This document shows positions 7,482-15,603 of a stretch of 64,000 nt of DNA, in pieces (positions within the stretch are counted from its first letter, which is position 1; every line of letters starts with the position of its first letter). The translations under genes were made by a program, and so were the position numbers. A model generated the notes under the pieces. It did no database searches. It was given only the letters and a program-made list of their open reading frames with translations, and had not been told where the DNA came from. This DNA is from Solimonas sp. K1W22B-7 (GTDB lineage: Bacteria; Pseudomonadota; Gammaproteobacteria; Nevskiales; Nevskiaceae): positions 3,534,001-3,598,000 of the forward strand of contig NZ_CP031704.1 in NCBI RefSeq assembly GCF_003428335.1, in the 5' to 3' direction.

Positions 7482-7863
7482 GTTCAATCTCCTCGTGGGT
7501 GAATGCGTGGATTGCAGAACCGGAGAGGCCCGCAGCGGTAGGGCAACGCTGCCTTCCCGCGCCTCTGTTCTACTCACGAGTAAAACAGTATTCTACTTTC
7601 GAGTCAACGAAAATTTGACTGGCGAGTCAAGGCGCCTTGCCTGCAGGTGACAGGGCTGTGTCAGGGCTGTTCAACGCCGGGTCCGAGGGACAGACAGGGA
7701 GGGAGTCGCGGGCGCAAGGAGGGCTTCGGGTAACCGGAGATCGCGAGCGGGGCCGGGGCCGCCAGCGCCGGTCAGCAGGAAGCGGCGACCCCGTCTTCCT
7801 ATTGCCGATGGGGCCTCATGTATCATCGCCCCGTAGTTCTACTTTAGAGTCAGTCGATCAAAA
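7482..7863. promoter_or_regulatory. Divergent regulatory region with four TACT-N4-AGT operator copies
   Basis: 382 bp without a gene, between the operon start at 7481 and the TetR start at 7864. Dyads: TACTcacgAGTA at 7571-7582, TACTttcgAGTC at 7594-7605, TTGACTggcgAGTCAA at 7615-7630, and TACTttagAGTC at 7840-7851. The first three are spaced by exactly 23 bp. The fourth sits just before the TetR gene. The arrangement suggests cooperative repression of the operon plus autoregulation. The middle of the region (about 7640-7830) shows nothing I recognise. Confidence 0.6.
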
Positions 7864-8556
7864 GTGCAGAAGACCAAAAGCCCCCGACCGTTGCGCCCTA
7901 CCAAGGTCACCCGTTCGGCCATCCTGGAAGCCGCCGAGAAATTGTTTGCCCGCCGCGGCTACGCGGTGGCGCGTCTGGAAGACGTGGGGGATGCGGTGGG
8001 CCTGACGCGGCCGGCGCTTTTCTATCACTTCCCGGACAAGCAATCGCTCTATAACGCCGTGCTCGAGGAAGCCTTCAGGCCGCTGGTCACGCAGATCGAC
8101 GCGGCCCTGTCGTCGTCGAAGCCGATCCCGCAACGCATCGAAGACGCGGCCGAGGCCTGGGTGGACGGCGTCGCCGCCCGGCCGACGCTGTCGCGCCTGA
8201 TCCTGCGCCACGTCGCCGACGCGGAAGAGCACCCCATGCAGAGCATCTATCCCGACTCGGACCGCTTCATCGGCATGGCCTGGGGCCTGTTCCAGAAGGG
8301 GATCGCCAGCGGCGAGTTGAAGCCGCTGCACGACGATCCCTTCCACGCGGCCAGCGCGATCATCGGAACGACGGTCTTCTACGTCAACGCCTTGTCGGTG
8401 CTCATTCCCAACGGCACCTACAACCCGCTGGAACCGCATGAAATCGCGGCCCACAAGGCCGAGACCATCAACTCCGTCAGGCGCCTGCTGGGTATCGCGA
8501 CGGCACCGCCGAAAGCCAAAGCCGGCGCCGCTGGCAAACGTCCCGCGAAGAAGTGA
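7864..8556 (+). CDS. TetR/AcrR family transcriptional regulator, divergent to the MoxR/VWA operon
   Basis: 230 residues. TetR helix-turn-helix at about residues 14-60 (TRSAILEAAEKLFARRGYAV, LEDVGDAVGLTRPALFYHFPDK). The C-terminal domain is helical and resembles TetR C-terminal domains that sense hydrophobic ligands, but no inducer can be named. The tail is Lys/Ala-rich. The start codon is GTG at 7864 with no clear Shine-Dalgarno, so the transcript may be leaderless. The operator at 7840-7851 is 12 bp upstream. Probable repressor of itself and of the 7481-2641 operon. Confidence 0.82.
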   Translation: MQKTKSPRPLRPTKVTRSAILEAAEKLFARRGYAVARLEDVGDAVGLTRPALFYHFPDKQSLYNAVLEEAFRPLVTQIDAALSSSKPIPQRIEDAAEAWVDGVAARPTLSRLILRHVADAEEHPMQSIYPDSDRFIGMAWGLFQKGIASGELKPLHDDPFHAASAIIGTTVFYVNALSVLIPNGTYNPLEPHEIAAHKAETINSVRRLLGIATAPPKAKAGAAGKRPAKK

Positions 8557-8563
8557 TCCGCCC

Positions 8564-8965
8564 ATGTTCCTTCGAAGCATCCTCCTCGCCGCCGCCCTGC
8601 TCCCCTTCGCCGCCCCGGCCGCCGACTGCCTGCGCCTGCAGACGAAGTCGCTGGGCGAGATGAGCATCCCCCTGCCCGCCGCCGATGCCCGCGCCGCGCG
8701 CCAGAAGATCGCCTATGCGCAGCAGATCGAGGTGCCGGCGGAGCGCTGTGTGTTCCAGGGCGGCAACCGCCAGTGCAGCCTGCGCAGCGACAAGGTGGAG
8801 GTGGGGTTCACGCTGGAGCGCGAGGGCGACGACTGCCGCCTGGTGGACAGCCACGTGGTCGGCGGCAGCAAGCGCACGGTCGGCGGGCGCAAGGTCGAGG
8901 TGCCGGAAGTCAAGGAGGACAAGCAGCGCTTCGACTGCTCCAGCCAGGTCAGCGCCTGCCGCTGA
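8564..8965 (+). CDS. Small secreted protein of unknown function
   Basis: 133 residues from the ATG at 8564, seven bases after the TetR stop. Residues 1-20 form a clear Sec signal peptide (MFLRSILLAAALLPFAAPA followed by A-D-C). The mature part has about six Cys (disulphides likely in the periplasm) and is charged and soluble. The frame is open further upstream, but the signal peptide defines this start. It may be co-transcribed with the TetR gene. No family recognised. Confidence 0.6.
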   Translation: MFLRSILLAAALLPFAAPAADCLRLQTKSLGEMSIPLPAADARAARQKIAYAQQIEVPAERCVFQGGNRQCSLRSDKVEVGFTLEREGDDCRLVDSHVVGGSKRTVGGRKVEVPEVKEDKQRFDCSSQVSACR

Positions 8966-8972
8966 GGCAGGT

Positions 8973-9251
8973 TCAGCGAGTCGCCAGGCCCATGGCCGGG
9001 CGCGAGCGGCGCTGCCGCAGCGGCCAGCCCGCTTTCAGCAGCAGCCGGGCGGCAAACCAGCAGGCGGCCAGGCCGATCGCCAGGTCCGTCAGGCTTTCGT
9101 CGCCCAGGTCGAGCAGGCCGGAAGCCAGGAACGGCAGGGCCAGCAGCGCCGACAGCAGGCCGGCGCAGGCCATCCACAGGCGAGTGCCGGAGGAGGGGCC
9201 GGCTGCCGCCGTCCCTTCGTTCTGCATCACCGCTTCACTCTTGGCCTGCAT
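8973..9251 (-). CDS. Small two-span membrane protein
   Basis: 92 residues from the ATG at 9251, which has AGGGA upstream; a longer frame to 9335 has weaker start signals. Two hydrophobic segments (WMACAGLLSALLALPFLASG and LAIGLAACWFAARLLL) are followed by a basic tail. It is convergent with the secreted-protein gene ending at 8965. Function unknown. Confidence 0.45.
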   Translation of the reverse strand: MQAKSEAVMQNEGTAAAGPSSGTRLWMACAGLLSALLALPFLASGLLDLGDESLTDLAIGLAACWFAARLLLKAGWPLRQRRSRPAMGLATR

Positions 9252-9438
9252 GTCTCGCGTCCCTATGCCGAATTCCGACGCATGAATCATCGCCGATGAA
9301 AGCTGCAGTTTTGAGACAGTCCCCCGTTGGGGCACGCGGGCGGGGTCCGGACCGTTGTCAGGTCTGGCCGTTTACACATTCATACGACTCCGCCCGTTTC
9401 GCGGCGCTATGCTCACGCCTGATCATCCCCACCGCCCC

Positions 9439-9906
9439 ATGACCAAGACCACCCTCGCCGCCCTGCTCCTGCTTGCCCTGACCGCCTGCGCCAGCCGCGG
9501 CGCGCCCCCGGACCTGCGCGGTGCCGGCGTGCGCTCCGAGAAGGAGATCATCATCACCCTGTCGCAGGTGGAGGCCACGCCCGAGCAGCGCGCCGCGGTG
9601 CTGGCGGCCTTCGACAAGGCCCTGCCGGAGCTCAAGGGCCTGCAGGCCGAACGCGGCGCCCTCCAGGCGCAGCTGCGCGGCCTGTCGCCCAAGCAGCCGG
9701 AATACCTGGAACGCAGCGCCGCCGTGGCGAAGCAATGGGGCGGCCTGCATGAGCGCGAGGTGCAGGCCTACGCACGCTTCGAGTCCGCCGTGGCTGCCGC
9801 GCTGAGCGACGGGCAGTGGGCGCGCTGGCGCGAGTTCTCGTCGGAAATGTCGTTCGCGGAACGCGGGGCCAGCGGTGAAGGCGGCGGGATGCGGCGGCGG
9901 CAGTAA
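9439..9906 (+). CDS. Lipoprotein, Spy/LTXXQ-like helical periplasmic protein
   Basis: 155 residues from the ATG at 9439. The N terminus is a lipoprotein signal with lipobox LTAC (Cys at about residue 16). The mature part is helical, rich in Gln, Glu, Arg and Ala, with a repeated pattern (TPEQRAAVLAAF, LSDGQWARWREF) reminiscent of Spy/CpxP or metal-sensor LTXXQ proteins. That comparison is by pattern only. The frame extends to 9355, but the lipobox fixes the start. Confidence 0.55.
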   Translation: MTKTTLAALLLLALTACASRGAPPDLRGAGVRSEKEIIITLSQVEATPEQRAAVLAAFDKALPELKGLQAERGALQAQLRGLSPKQPEYLERSAAVAKQWGGLHEREVQAYARFESAVAAALSDGQWARWREFSSEMSFAERGASGEGGGMRRRQ

Positions 9907-9946
9907 CGCAGCAGCTCTTCCCGACAGACCCTGAGCCAGACTTCCG

Positions 9947-10951
9947 TCATACCGGCGAAAGCCGGTAGGTGGATTCACATTTGAAATGCAACACTTTGGC
10001 GAAGACCTCGGCTGGGGTTTTGAAGCCGAGGCACTTGCGTGGCGTGTGATTGTAGATCTGAGCGATCTGCAAGAGTTGGTCTGGTGAGAGGTCTTCGACG
10101 TTGGTTCCCCGGGGTAGCCAGCGGCGCAAACGCCCGTTGGCATTCTCGACGCCACCCTTCTGCCAGGGGGAATGCGGATCGCAGAAATAGGTCTGCAAGC
10201 CCAGGGGCTGATGCAGGGTGTAGTGCAAGGCGAATTCGGTGCCGTTGTCGAAGGTGATGCTGCGGCGCAGGGCTGGGGGCAGTGGGGCCAGCAAGGCCTG
10301 GAGGGTTTGCGCCACCGGCGCAGCGGCCTTGCTGGGCTGGCGGACGATGGCGGTCAGCCGGGACGTTCGCTCATGCAGGGTCAGGATGGCTTGGCCATAG
10401 CGCGCAAAGAGCATCAGGTCGGCTTCCCAGTGTCCCGCCTGGCGCCGGTCAGCCGCAGCCTTGGGGCGCTTTTCGATCGAAACCCGCTGCTGGATGTGCT
10501 CTGCCGGGCTGCCGCCCTTGCGGCCACGGAAGCCGCGCTTGCTCTTGGCACGGGGCAGATAGAGACGCCAGGAAAAGTCGTTGGTCCGGGCGATCTGGGC
10601 GGCAATGAAGCGATAGATGCTCTCGTAGCTGATCTGCAGATCCTGCTGAGCCAGCCGCCGCGATACCTGCTCGGGAGACCAGCCTCGGCGCAATCCCTCC
10701 AGAACCCTGGCTTGCAGCTCGGCATCACGCAGAAGCCGGCTACCTTGCCAGCGGCGCGCCCGAGCTTGCTCGCCGGCATAGACGCTCTGGTAGCCCGTCG
10801 CGCCAGTGTTGCGCTTCAGTTCCCGAGAAATGCTCGATGGCGCGCGATCCAGAGCTGCCGCAATTTGCCGGATCGACTCCCCGGCTTGGCGCCGACGGGA
10901 AATCTCACACCGTTCCTCGATTCCAAACTGCTCAAAGCTCTTGCGTCCCAT
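9947..10951 (-). CDS. IS30-family transposase
   Basis: 334 residues. N-terminal helix-turn-helix (ERCEISRRRQAGESIRQIAA, then SSISRELKRN) and a DDE integrase core: first Asp in GHWEADLMLF, second in ITFDNGTEFALH, Glu in KGGVENANGRLRRWLPRG. All catalytic residues are present, so it is probably active. The start at 10951 has a GAGGGTG Shine-Dalgarno. Oddly, the frame runs through the element's left terminal repeat and ends in host sequence at 9947: the last seven residues and the stop codon come from the target palindrome. Confidence 0.92.
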   Translation of the reverse strand: MGRKSFEQFGIEERCEISRRRQAGESIRQIAAALDRAPSSISRELKRNTGATGYQSVYAGEQARARRWQGSRLLRDAELQARVLEGLRRGWSPEQVSRRLAQQDLQISYESIYRFIAAQIARTNDFSWRLYLPRAKSKRGFRGRKGGSPAEHIQQRVSIEKRPKAAADRRQAGHWEADLMLFARYGQAILTLHERTSRLTAIVRQPSKAAAPVAQTLQALLAPLPPALRRSITFDNGTEFALHYTLHQPLGLQTYFCDPHSPWQKGGVENANGRLRRWLPRGTNVEDLSPDQLLQIAQIYNHTPRKCLGFKTPAEVFAKVLHFKCESTYRLSPV

Positions 10952-10997
10952 TGCAGCACCCTCGTAATAGGGTGTTGCATTTGGTTTGTGAACTCAC
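9968..10997 (-). mobile_element. IS30-family insertion sequence, about 1.03 kb
   Basis: The ends are imperfect inverted repeats sharing an 11-bp core AAATGCAACAC (9984-9994, complement at 10972-10982) with further outer matches (GTGGATTCACA versus GTGAGTTCACA). GGTA occurs at 9964-9967 and 10998-11001 as a possible target duplication, though the exact ends may be off by one or two bases. A single transposase fills the element. It appears intact. Confidence 0.75.
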
Positions 10998-11070
10998 GGT
11001 ATCCAGTCCCTCAGGGATTGGCCGGTACTTCACGACTGGATACCGGCTTTCGCCGGTATGACGTTCTCGC

Positions 11071-11754
11071 CTAGCGCGGCACCCAGCCCCCGCAAACCGG
11101 GAACACCTGCCCGACGAAGCAGTTCGCCGCGTCGCTGCAAAGATAGGCCGCGAACTGCGCGTCCTCGCGCGCGCCCACCAGCCGGCCCAGCGGCACTTCG
11201 CGCTTGAGGCGTTCCTGGAAGGCCGGGTTGGCCTGCACTTCCGGCGGGAAGTAGGTGGGGTTCTCGACGAAGTTCTGCGCGATGGCGTTGACCTGCACGT
11301 TGTGCGGCGCCACCTCCACGCCCAGGGCCTGCACGTAGGCCAGCTGCGCGCCGCGCGCGGCACTGTAGGTGGAGGCGCGCTTCATGCCGCGCAGGGCCGA
11401 GGCGCTGCCGATCAGCAGGATCTTGCCGGAGCGCCGTGCGGTCATCTGCGGCAGCACCGCGCGGCAGAGGCGCGGCAATGGGTCCACCATCTGCGCGAAC
11501 ACCGAGCGCCATTCCTCCTCGGTGACGGAGACGGCCGGTGTGGTGGGCGCCGGTACGCCGAGGTTGACCACCAGCACGTCGATCTCCCCCGCCTCCGCCA
11601 GCATCGCAGCAGCGCCGCCGGGCTCGTCCGGCGCGCGGCGGTCGGCGATGACCTGCGCCCCCTGCTCCGCGAAGACCTCGCAGAGCGCGGGGCCCATGAA
11701 GACGTCGGCCTGCGTGATCACGACCCGCTTGCCGCTGAGGTTGGGTGCCGACAT
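11071..11754 (-). CDS. Atypical short-chain dehydrogenase/reductase (SDR) family protein
   Basis: 227 residues with an SDR-like fold pattern (KRVVITQ at the first strand, a VNAIAQNFVENP segment, a C-terminal GQVFPVCGGWVPR). The defining motifs are altered: the TGxxxGxG cofactor loop reads TQADVFMG, NNAG reads VNLG, and the YxxxK catalytic pair reads YSAAR. It resembles the poorly characterised SDRs seen next to halohydrin dehalogenase-like proteins, which also lack the cofactor glycine motif. Whether it binds NAD(P) is doubtful. The start ATG at 11754 lies just after an intergenic region rich in hairpins. Confidence 0.7.
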   Translation of the reverse strand: MSAPNLSGKRVVITQADVFMGPALCEVFAEQGAQVIADRRAPDEPGGAAAMLAEAGEIDVLVVNLGVPAPTTPAVSVTEEEWRSVFAQMVDPLPRLCRAVLPQMTARRSGKILLIGSASALRGMKRASTYSAARGAQLAYVQALGVEVAPHNVQVNAIAQNFVENPTYFPPEVQANPAFQERLKREVPLGRLVGAREDAQFAAYLCSDAANCFVGQVFPVCGGWVPR

Positions 11755-11894
11755 CTGGTTCTCCCCCGTTGATTGCCGGGTCCCCTATATCTCCCGGCCT
11801 ACCCGGAAGGTACGCGGGAGCGGAGGCTCAGTCCATCAACGGGTATCGCTGCAGATGAAGACGCCGGCGCAGGTGACGGGAAAGCAGACTTCTA

Positions 11895-12004
11895 TCCGTA
11901 GGATGTGGTGCCAAAAGTAGGCGCCTCTAGGCGAGCGCAGCGAACCGCATCAGGCGTGGTCGCCACGATTGATGCGGTTCGCTGCGCTCACCACATCCTA
12001 CGGA
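11895..12004. repeat. Long imperfect hairpin repeat
   Basis: Arms TCCGTAGGATGTGGTG and CACCACATCCTACGGA flank an inner palindrome (GCGCAGCGAACCGCATCA and its complement). It lies in the 395-bp gene-free gap 11755-12149. Typical of a REP/MITE-type dispersed repeat. Confidence 0.6.
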
Positions 12005-12026
12005 ACTTGATCGGGATAACAGATTC

Positions 12027-12122
12027 GTAGGGTGGGCAAACAGCTTCATGTTTGCCCACGCGGTGGGGTTTCGCCTGTTGCCGACCGCGTGGGCAAACGG
12101 AAAAGACGTTTGCCCACCCTAC
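12027..12122. repeat. GTAGGGTGGGCAAAC hairpin repeat
   Basis: Arms GTAGGGTGGGCAAAC and GTTTGCCCACCCTAC, with an internal second pair (TTTGCCCACGCGG and CCGCGTGGGCAAA). Other copies: 1-18 (half) and 17544-17624. Confidence 0.65.
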
Positions 12123-12149
12123 ATGGCTGACGCCCGGATCAGGTACGCG

Positions 12150-12449
12150 CTACTGCGGTAGTGAGGCCTTGCGGACCTCTGCCACGCGGCCGCCGCGCAG
12201 CTTGACGATCAGGGGACGCTCCATCGCCGTCGGGTCGGTGAAGGTCCAGCGGTCGCTGACGGCGTGGTCGGTGGGGTCTTCCACCTCCACGCGTTGCGAG
12301 GGCAGGCCCAGGGCGGCCAAGACCTTGCCCTCGGTGTCGCCGACAGTGACGAGCTTGCCGTTCCACTTGACCGGGGTGGTGCTCGCGGGCGGCTGCGCGG
12401 CGACGACCTGGGCGAGGAGGAGCAGCAACAGCGGTGCGAGCAGGCGCAT
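12150..12449 (-). CDS. Small secreted protein of unknown function
   Basis: 99 residues from the ATG at 12449. A cleavable signal peptide (MRLLAPLLLLLLAQVVAAQ) precedes a small basic domain with the pattern GDTEGKVLAALGLPSQRVEV. This recalls short periplasmic proteins of the DUF2845 type, but the match is weak. The open frame extends to 12626, but the signal sequence defines this start. It lies 98 nt downstream of the next minus-strand gene. Confidence 0.5.
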   Translation of the reverse strand: MRLLAPLLLLLLAQVVAAQPPASTTPVKWNGKLVTVGDTEGKVLAALGLPSQRVEVEDPTDHAVSDRWTFTDPTAMERPLIVKLRGGRVAEVRKASLPQ

Positions 12450-12547
12450 GGAGACAGTCCTCAGGTCCGCAGGGGGCGACCCTACTGTCCTCCGTCGCGA
12501 TGCCCGACGCAACAACGCTGCGTGAAGGAACGACGGCGGATTCCCGC

Positions 12548-12961
12548 TCACAGGAAGTCCGCCACCCCCTGCGCAACCAGTTGCGCAGCCAGGCTGGCGG
12601 GCGCGGCCGGCCAGACCGATATGCACTCTTCATGGAAATTGTCTCCCACCAGGAAGACTCGCTGGCCATCAACGAGCACCTGCATTCCGGAGATCTTCTG
12701 CACCCAGTCGGGATCCTCGACGATTGCCCGGTGAATGAGGAGCGCCGAGCCCGGCGCGAGCCGCAGCGCCATGCGCTCCTCCCCATGCGGCGTTTCGGGG
12801 CCCAACCCATCCGGGAGCGAACAGCGGAGCGGAGCGGGAAAGTCGAACTGACGCAAATGCCCTTCCAGCACGACCACGGCGTTTCCTTCGAGCAGGGTCA
12901 ACACGGACTCGAGGAGCTTGCCCAGATCGAGGGGCCTGATCCAGGTCGCGCGCGTGTTCAT
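12548..12961 (-). CDS. Hypothetical protein, second gene of a two-gene unit
   Basis: 137 residues, soluble, no signal peptide and no recognised motif. The C-terminal half (WVQKISGMQVLVDGQRVFLVGDNFHEECIS) looks like a small beta-rich domain. It starts 21 nt after the stop of the 313-residue gene, so the two are probably co-transcribed and may act together. Confidence 0.5.
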   Translation of the reverse strand: MNTRATWIRPLDLGKLLESVLTLLEGNAVVVLEGHLRQFDFPAPLRCSLPDGLGPETPHGEERMALRLAPGSALLIHRAIVEDPDWVQKISGMQVLVDGQRVFLVGDNFHEECISVWPAAPASLAAQLVAQGVADFL

Positions 12962-12982
12962 GACGCTTGCCTGCCGCGCCCG

Positions 12983-13924
12983 CTATCGCCGCGCCCAGTC
13001 CGGCACTTCGCAACGGAATCCCTGCCAGCCGAAGCCATGCTTGCGGCACCAGGGTTGCAGCCGGTTGTGGGCCAGCTCGCCGAGCCGCTGCTTCAGTGTC
13101 GGGTCAGAGACGAGTTGCCGGGCATCCGCCTCACCCCTCGCATAGAGCGTGACCCGCAGATGCTCCTGGCCCTGGTCGAGGTACAGGCCGAGATCGGCGC
13201 CTGCGGCGTCGGGCGCGGCGGCGCTGAGCCAGTCCTTGATCAGCTTGTTGATGTCGTAGATCTCACCGAACAGGCTGTCCGGCAGCGGCGGCGGGAGCGT
13301 GGGCTCCGCGGCGCCTGGCCCCAGCTGCCAGGTGGCGTACTGGAGGTTGGGCTGGAATCCGCCGTCCAGCACGCTGGCGTTCCATATACGGGCCCGGTCG
13401 CTCTTGCCGCTCGGCACGGAATACAGCACATCCAGGGGATAGGGTCTGGCCCCCTCTTCGTACTCCGACATCGCCTTGATGTGCGGTACCGCCGAGAGAT
13501 CGCCGGCCAACGCCTGCACCAGCCTCGCCGCGCCAGCCTCGACGTCGCCCAGGATCAGCCATTCGACCGGGTCCATGCTCAGGTAGGGCAACGGCAGGCG
13601 GCGCAGCAGCGCCAGCACAAGGTCCCAGTAGGGCCGCGCCAGACCCGCATCGCCGGCGATGGCCTCGTACACGGGCCGGGCTTGCTCGAAGTTGCGCACC
13701 GCCTGTTCCAGCGTCGTGCACGGCAGCTGCCGCTGCATGTCGCCGTTCCAGGTCGCCGGCCTCAGGTCGGACTGGCGGAAGCAGAGGAACCGGGGAATCG
13801 GCAGGCGGTTGCTGCCCTCGGCTACTTCGCCCCAGACCCGGCCCGGTTCTTCCTCGCTGCGGAAGCGCTCATCCGGGGAACTGGTTTCGAAGGAGCTGTT
13901 GATCAGGTAGGAGCGGTTGGACAT
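12983..13924 (-). CDS. Hypothetical cytoplasmic protein
   Basis: 313 residues beginning MSNRSYLINSSF, no signal or membrane segment. Acidic and rich in Pro, Trp and Leu. The opening resembles a group of uncharacterised proteins that start with a NRSYLY-like motif, but I cannot name a family. It is followed 21 nt later by the 137-residue gene. No mobile-element signatures flank the pair. Confidence 0.55.
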   Translation of the reverse strand: MSNRSYLINSSFETSSPDERFRSEEEPGRVWGEVAEGSNRLPIPRFLCFRQSDLRPATWNGDMQRQLPCTTLEQAVRNFEQARPVYEAIAGDAGLARPYWDLVLALLRRLPLPYLSMDPVEWLILGDVEAGAARLVQALAGDLSAVPHIKAMSEYEEGARPYPLDVLYSVPSGKSDRARIWNASVLDGGFQPNLQYATWQLGPGAAEPTLPPPLPDSLFGEIYDINKLIKDWLSAAAPDAAGADLGLYLDQGQEHLRVTLYARGEADARQLVSDPTLKQRLGELAHNRLQPWCRKHGFGWQGFRCEVPDWARR

Positions 13925-14080
13925 CGGCGCGGTTGAGAGTGGTTGAGGCTGAAGGATAGTCGTCGATGCGCCTGCCGCGAAAGGCGGATCGATGATCCGC
14001 CCTGCGCGGGCTGAATCAGGTCATGTCAGCTTCGCCGTCGCTACCAACTCGTAGGGCTGGAGAACCCCGCCGAACTACCG

Positions 14081-14917
14081 CTAACTTTCCGCCGATCGCT
14101 TGATGTAGGCATCAAAATCGTTCCGGACAGCAGAGAACGCCTCCTCCCAAATTTTTTCCATCCCCGGCGGGGAAGTATCTGGAGGAGGCTGCAAATCCAC
14201 CTCATATCGTTGTATGGACATGTATATCAGCACGTTCCAGTGGAACAGGTTCTTCTTGAATTCCGCGATACCCGATAGCACTTCATCAGCAGTTTTCACA
14301 TTGCTGCATTTGATCGCCAGCGCGTCGTAAATTCCCTTCAGCGACATCGCCGCTTCAACACCAGGCACGGCGGCCGTAGCCAGAGCCAGAGCAAGTTGCC
14401 CAACCAACTGCAGCAAAGTATCCGAACGAGAGGTCCGATAGATTTCTTCGAGGGACTCCAGCGACCTCTGCATGTTGAGTTCCGCGAGCTTAAACTCCGC
14501 CTTTCCCAGTACGTCAAGAGTATCAAGCCGGTCGTTCTGGCCCTTTCTCAATGTGTCATACATTTGAAGCAGGACCGCCTCCATAGGCGTGCTCTGAGAC
14601 TCTCTTGAGTTCTGGTCCTCCAGAATCCGAATCATCTGATTGCAAGCGGTATCATGCTGTTCGATGAGCCCCGCCAACCGCTTCTCTTGGCGCGAGGAAA
14701 CGTTAGAAATAGCCTTGCCGACGACCAAGAGATATCGATTCATCGTTGCATCACTAAATGCCTTCAGCAGCCGGCCTTGCACAAAGGTCGCTCGAAGATA
14801 GTCGTGCTTCGAATTGTTGCATTGCATATCGAGTTCGCGAACCCGATCTGCGGCAGCAGCATTCAGTTTTTCGGCCAACAGCCTCAGGCGTCCATTAAAT
14901 GCATGTATGTTGTCCAT
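14081..14917 (-). CDS. AT-richer hypothetical protein with coiled-coil-like helices
   Basis: 278 residues. The N-terminal two thirds are helical and charged with heptad-like runs (NGRLRLLAEKLNAAAADRVR, ELNMQRSLESLEEIYR). A hydrophobic stretch near residues 165-190 (LVGQLALALATAAVPGVEAA) could insert in a membrane or form a buried hairpin. Codon use is less GC-rich than in neighbouring genes, and it stands alone, which suggests acquisition. No family recognised. A toxin or defence role is conceivable but unsupported. Confidence 0.55.
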   Translation of the reverse strand: MDNIHAFNGRLRLLAEKLNAAAADRVRELDMQCNNSKHDYLRATFVQGRLLKAFSDATMNRYLLVVGKAISNVSSRQEKRLAGLIEQHDTACNQMIRILEDQNSRESQSTPMEAVLLQMYDTLRKGQNDRLDTLDVLGKAEFKLAELNMQRSLESLEEIYRTSRSDTLLQLVGQLALALATAAVPGVEAAMSLKGIYDALAIKCSNVKTADEVLSGIAEFKKNLFHWNVLIYMSIQRYEVDLQPPPDTSPPGMEKIWEEAFSAVRNDFDAYIKRSAES

Positions 14918-15603
14918 TACCTCGCTCCTCGATTGAGCAGGTCGTCAGGGCGCCATATTCAAAATCTAGTGGCGACACATGTCCGTTGAAACTCCTCAAG
15001 GCATCCAAAGCCAACACCTTGGACAAAGTGCAGCCTCGCAAAGCAAGGCAGCATCACACATAAATGCCAGAGGTTCTCGCGACGATCAGATGATCCACCC
15101 ACCCCACCCCTATCGCAACCTGACACCCGGATCAGGTTCCTGCCTCACCACGTCTTCACCATCGTCATCGGCGGCTCACACACCATGCCCCAGCAGTCGT
15201 GAAAGGATGATCTCGAAACCTGCCACGCCGGGCCGCCGCCAACTCCACCACGCCGGAGCCGCGGACCCCGGTGGGCGGATTTTCGGCAGCATGCGTCCGC
15301 CCTGGAGGCGGCCCGGCAGGCAGGTGTAGCTAGCTTGTGAAAGAACGGGTACCCGGAATCGACCAGCGATACTCTGGAATAGGTACTGCGGAATACGCGC
15401 TGACAGACGTCGGACAGACCGGATCGTTATCGCTGCGCGTAGAGCTGGTGGGGGTTTCGTTGCGGGTGGCAGAACCGGTCCCGGCGAAACCCAAGCCTGC
15501 GATCGTCTTCGACGTGCGGTGGCCTCAGCTCATGATGAATATTTTACGCGACCCAGGGTTGAACTCCTAACGGAGTTCCGTATTTCTGCAACGAGTCGGA
15601 AGA
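14918..15603. other. 686-bp region with no supportable gene
   Basis: Several short open frames exist (for example 14979-15329 and 15337-15570 on the plus strand), but they lack Shine-Dalgarno sequences, domain patterns and the codon bias of neighbours. A short GC hairpin lies near 15268-15300. It may hold decayed coding sequence, but I see nothing firm. Confidence 0.4.

Larger units (their letters stand above)
9945..11063. repeat. Palindromic repeat interrupted by the IS30 element
   Basis: The arms CGTCATACCGGCGAAAGCCG (9945-9964) and its complement CGGCTTTCGCCGGTATGACG (11044-11063) extend to about 28 bp each if the insertion is removed, because the left arm continues in the right flank (GGTATCCAG from 10998). 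This is an intergenic REP-like hairpin split by the insertion sequence. Confidence 0.65.

Noticed and set aside
12027-12122. CRISPR-like repeats
   Set aside because: The repeated sequences are palindromic, dispersed singly and not regularly spaced; no cas genes are present.
14979-15329. 116-codon plus-strand ORF
   Set aside because: Low-complexity Ser/Pro/Arg composition, no ribosome-binding site; probably chance.
15337-15570. 77-codon plus-strand ORF
   Set aside because: No Shine-Dalgarno, no domain pattern and codon use unlike neighbours.
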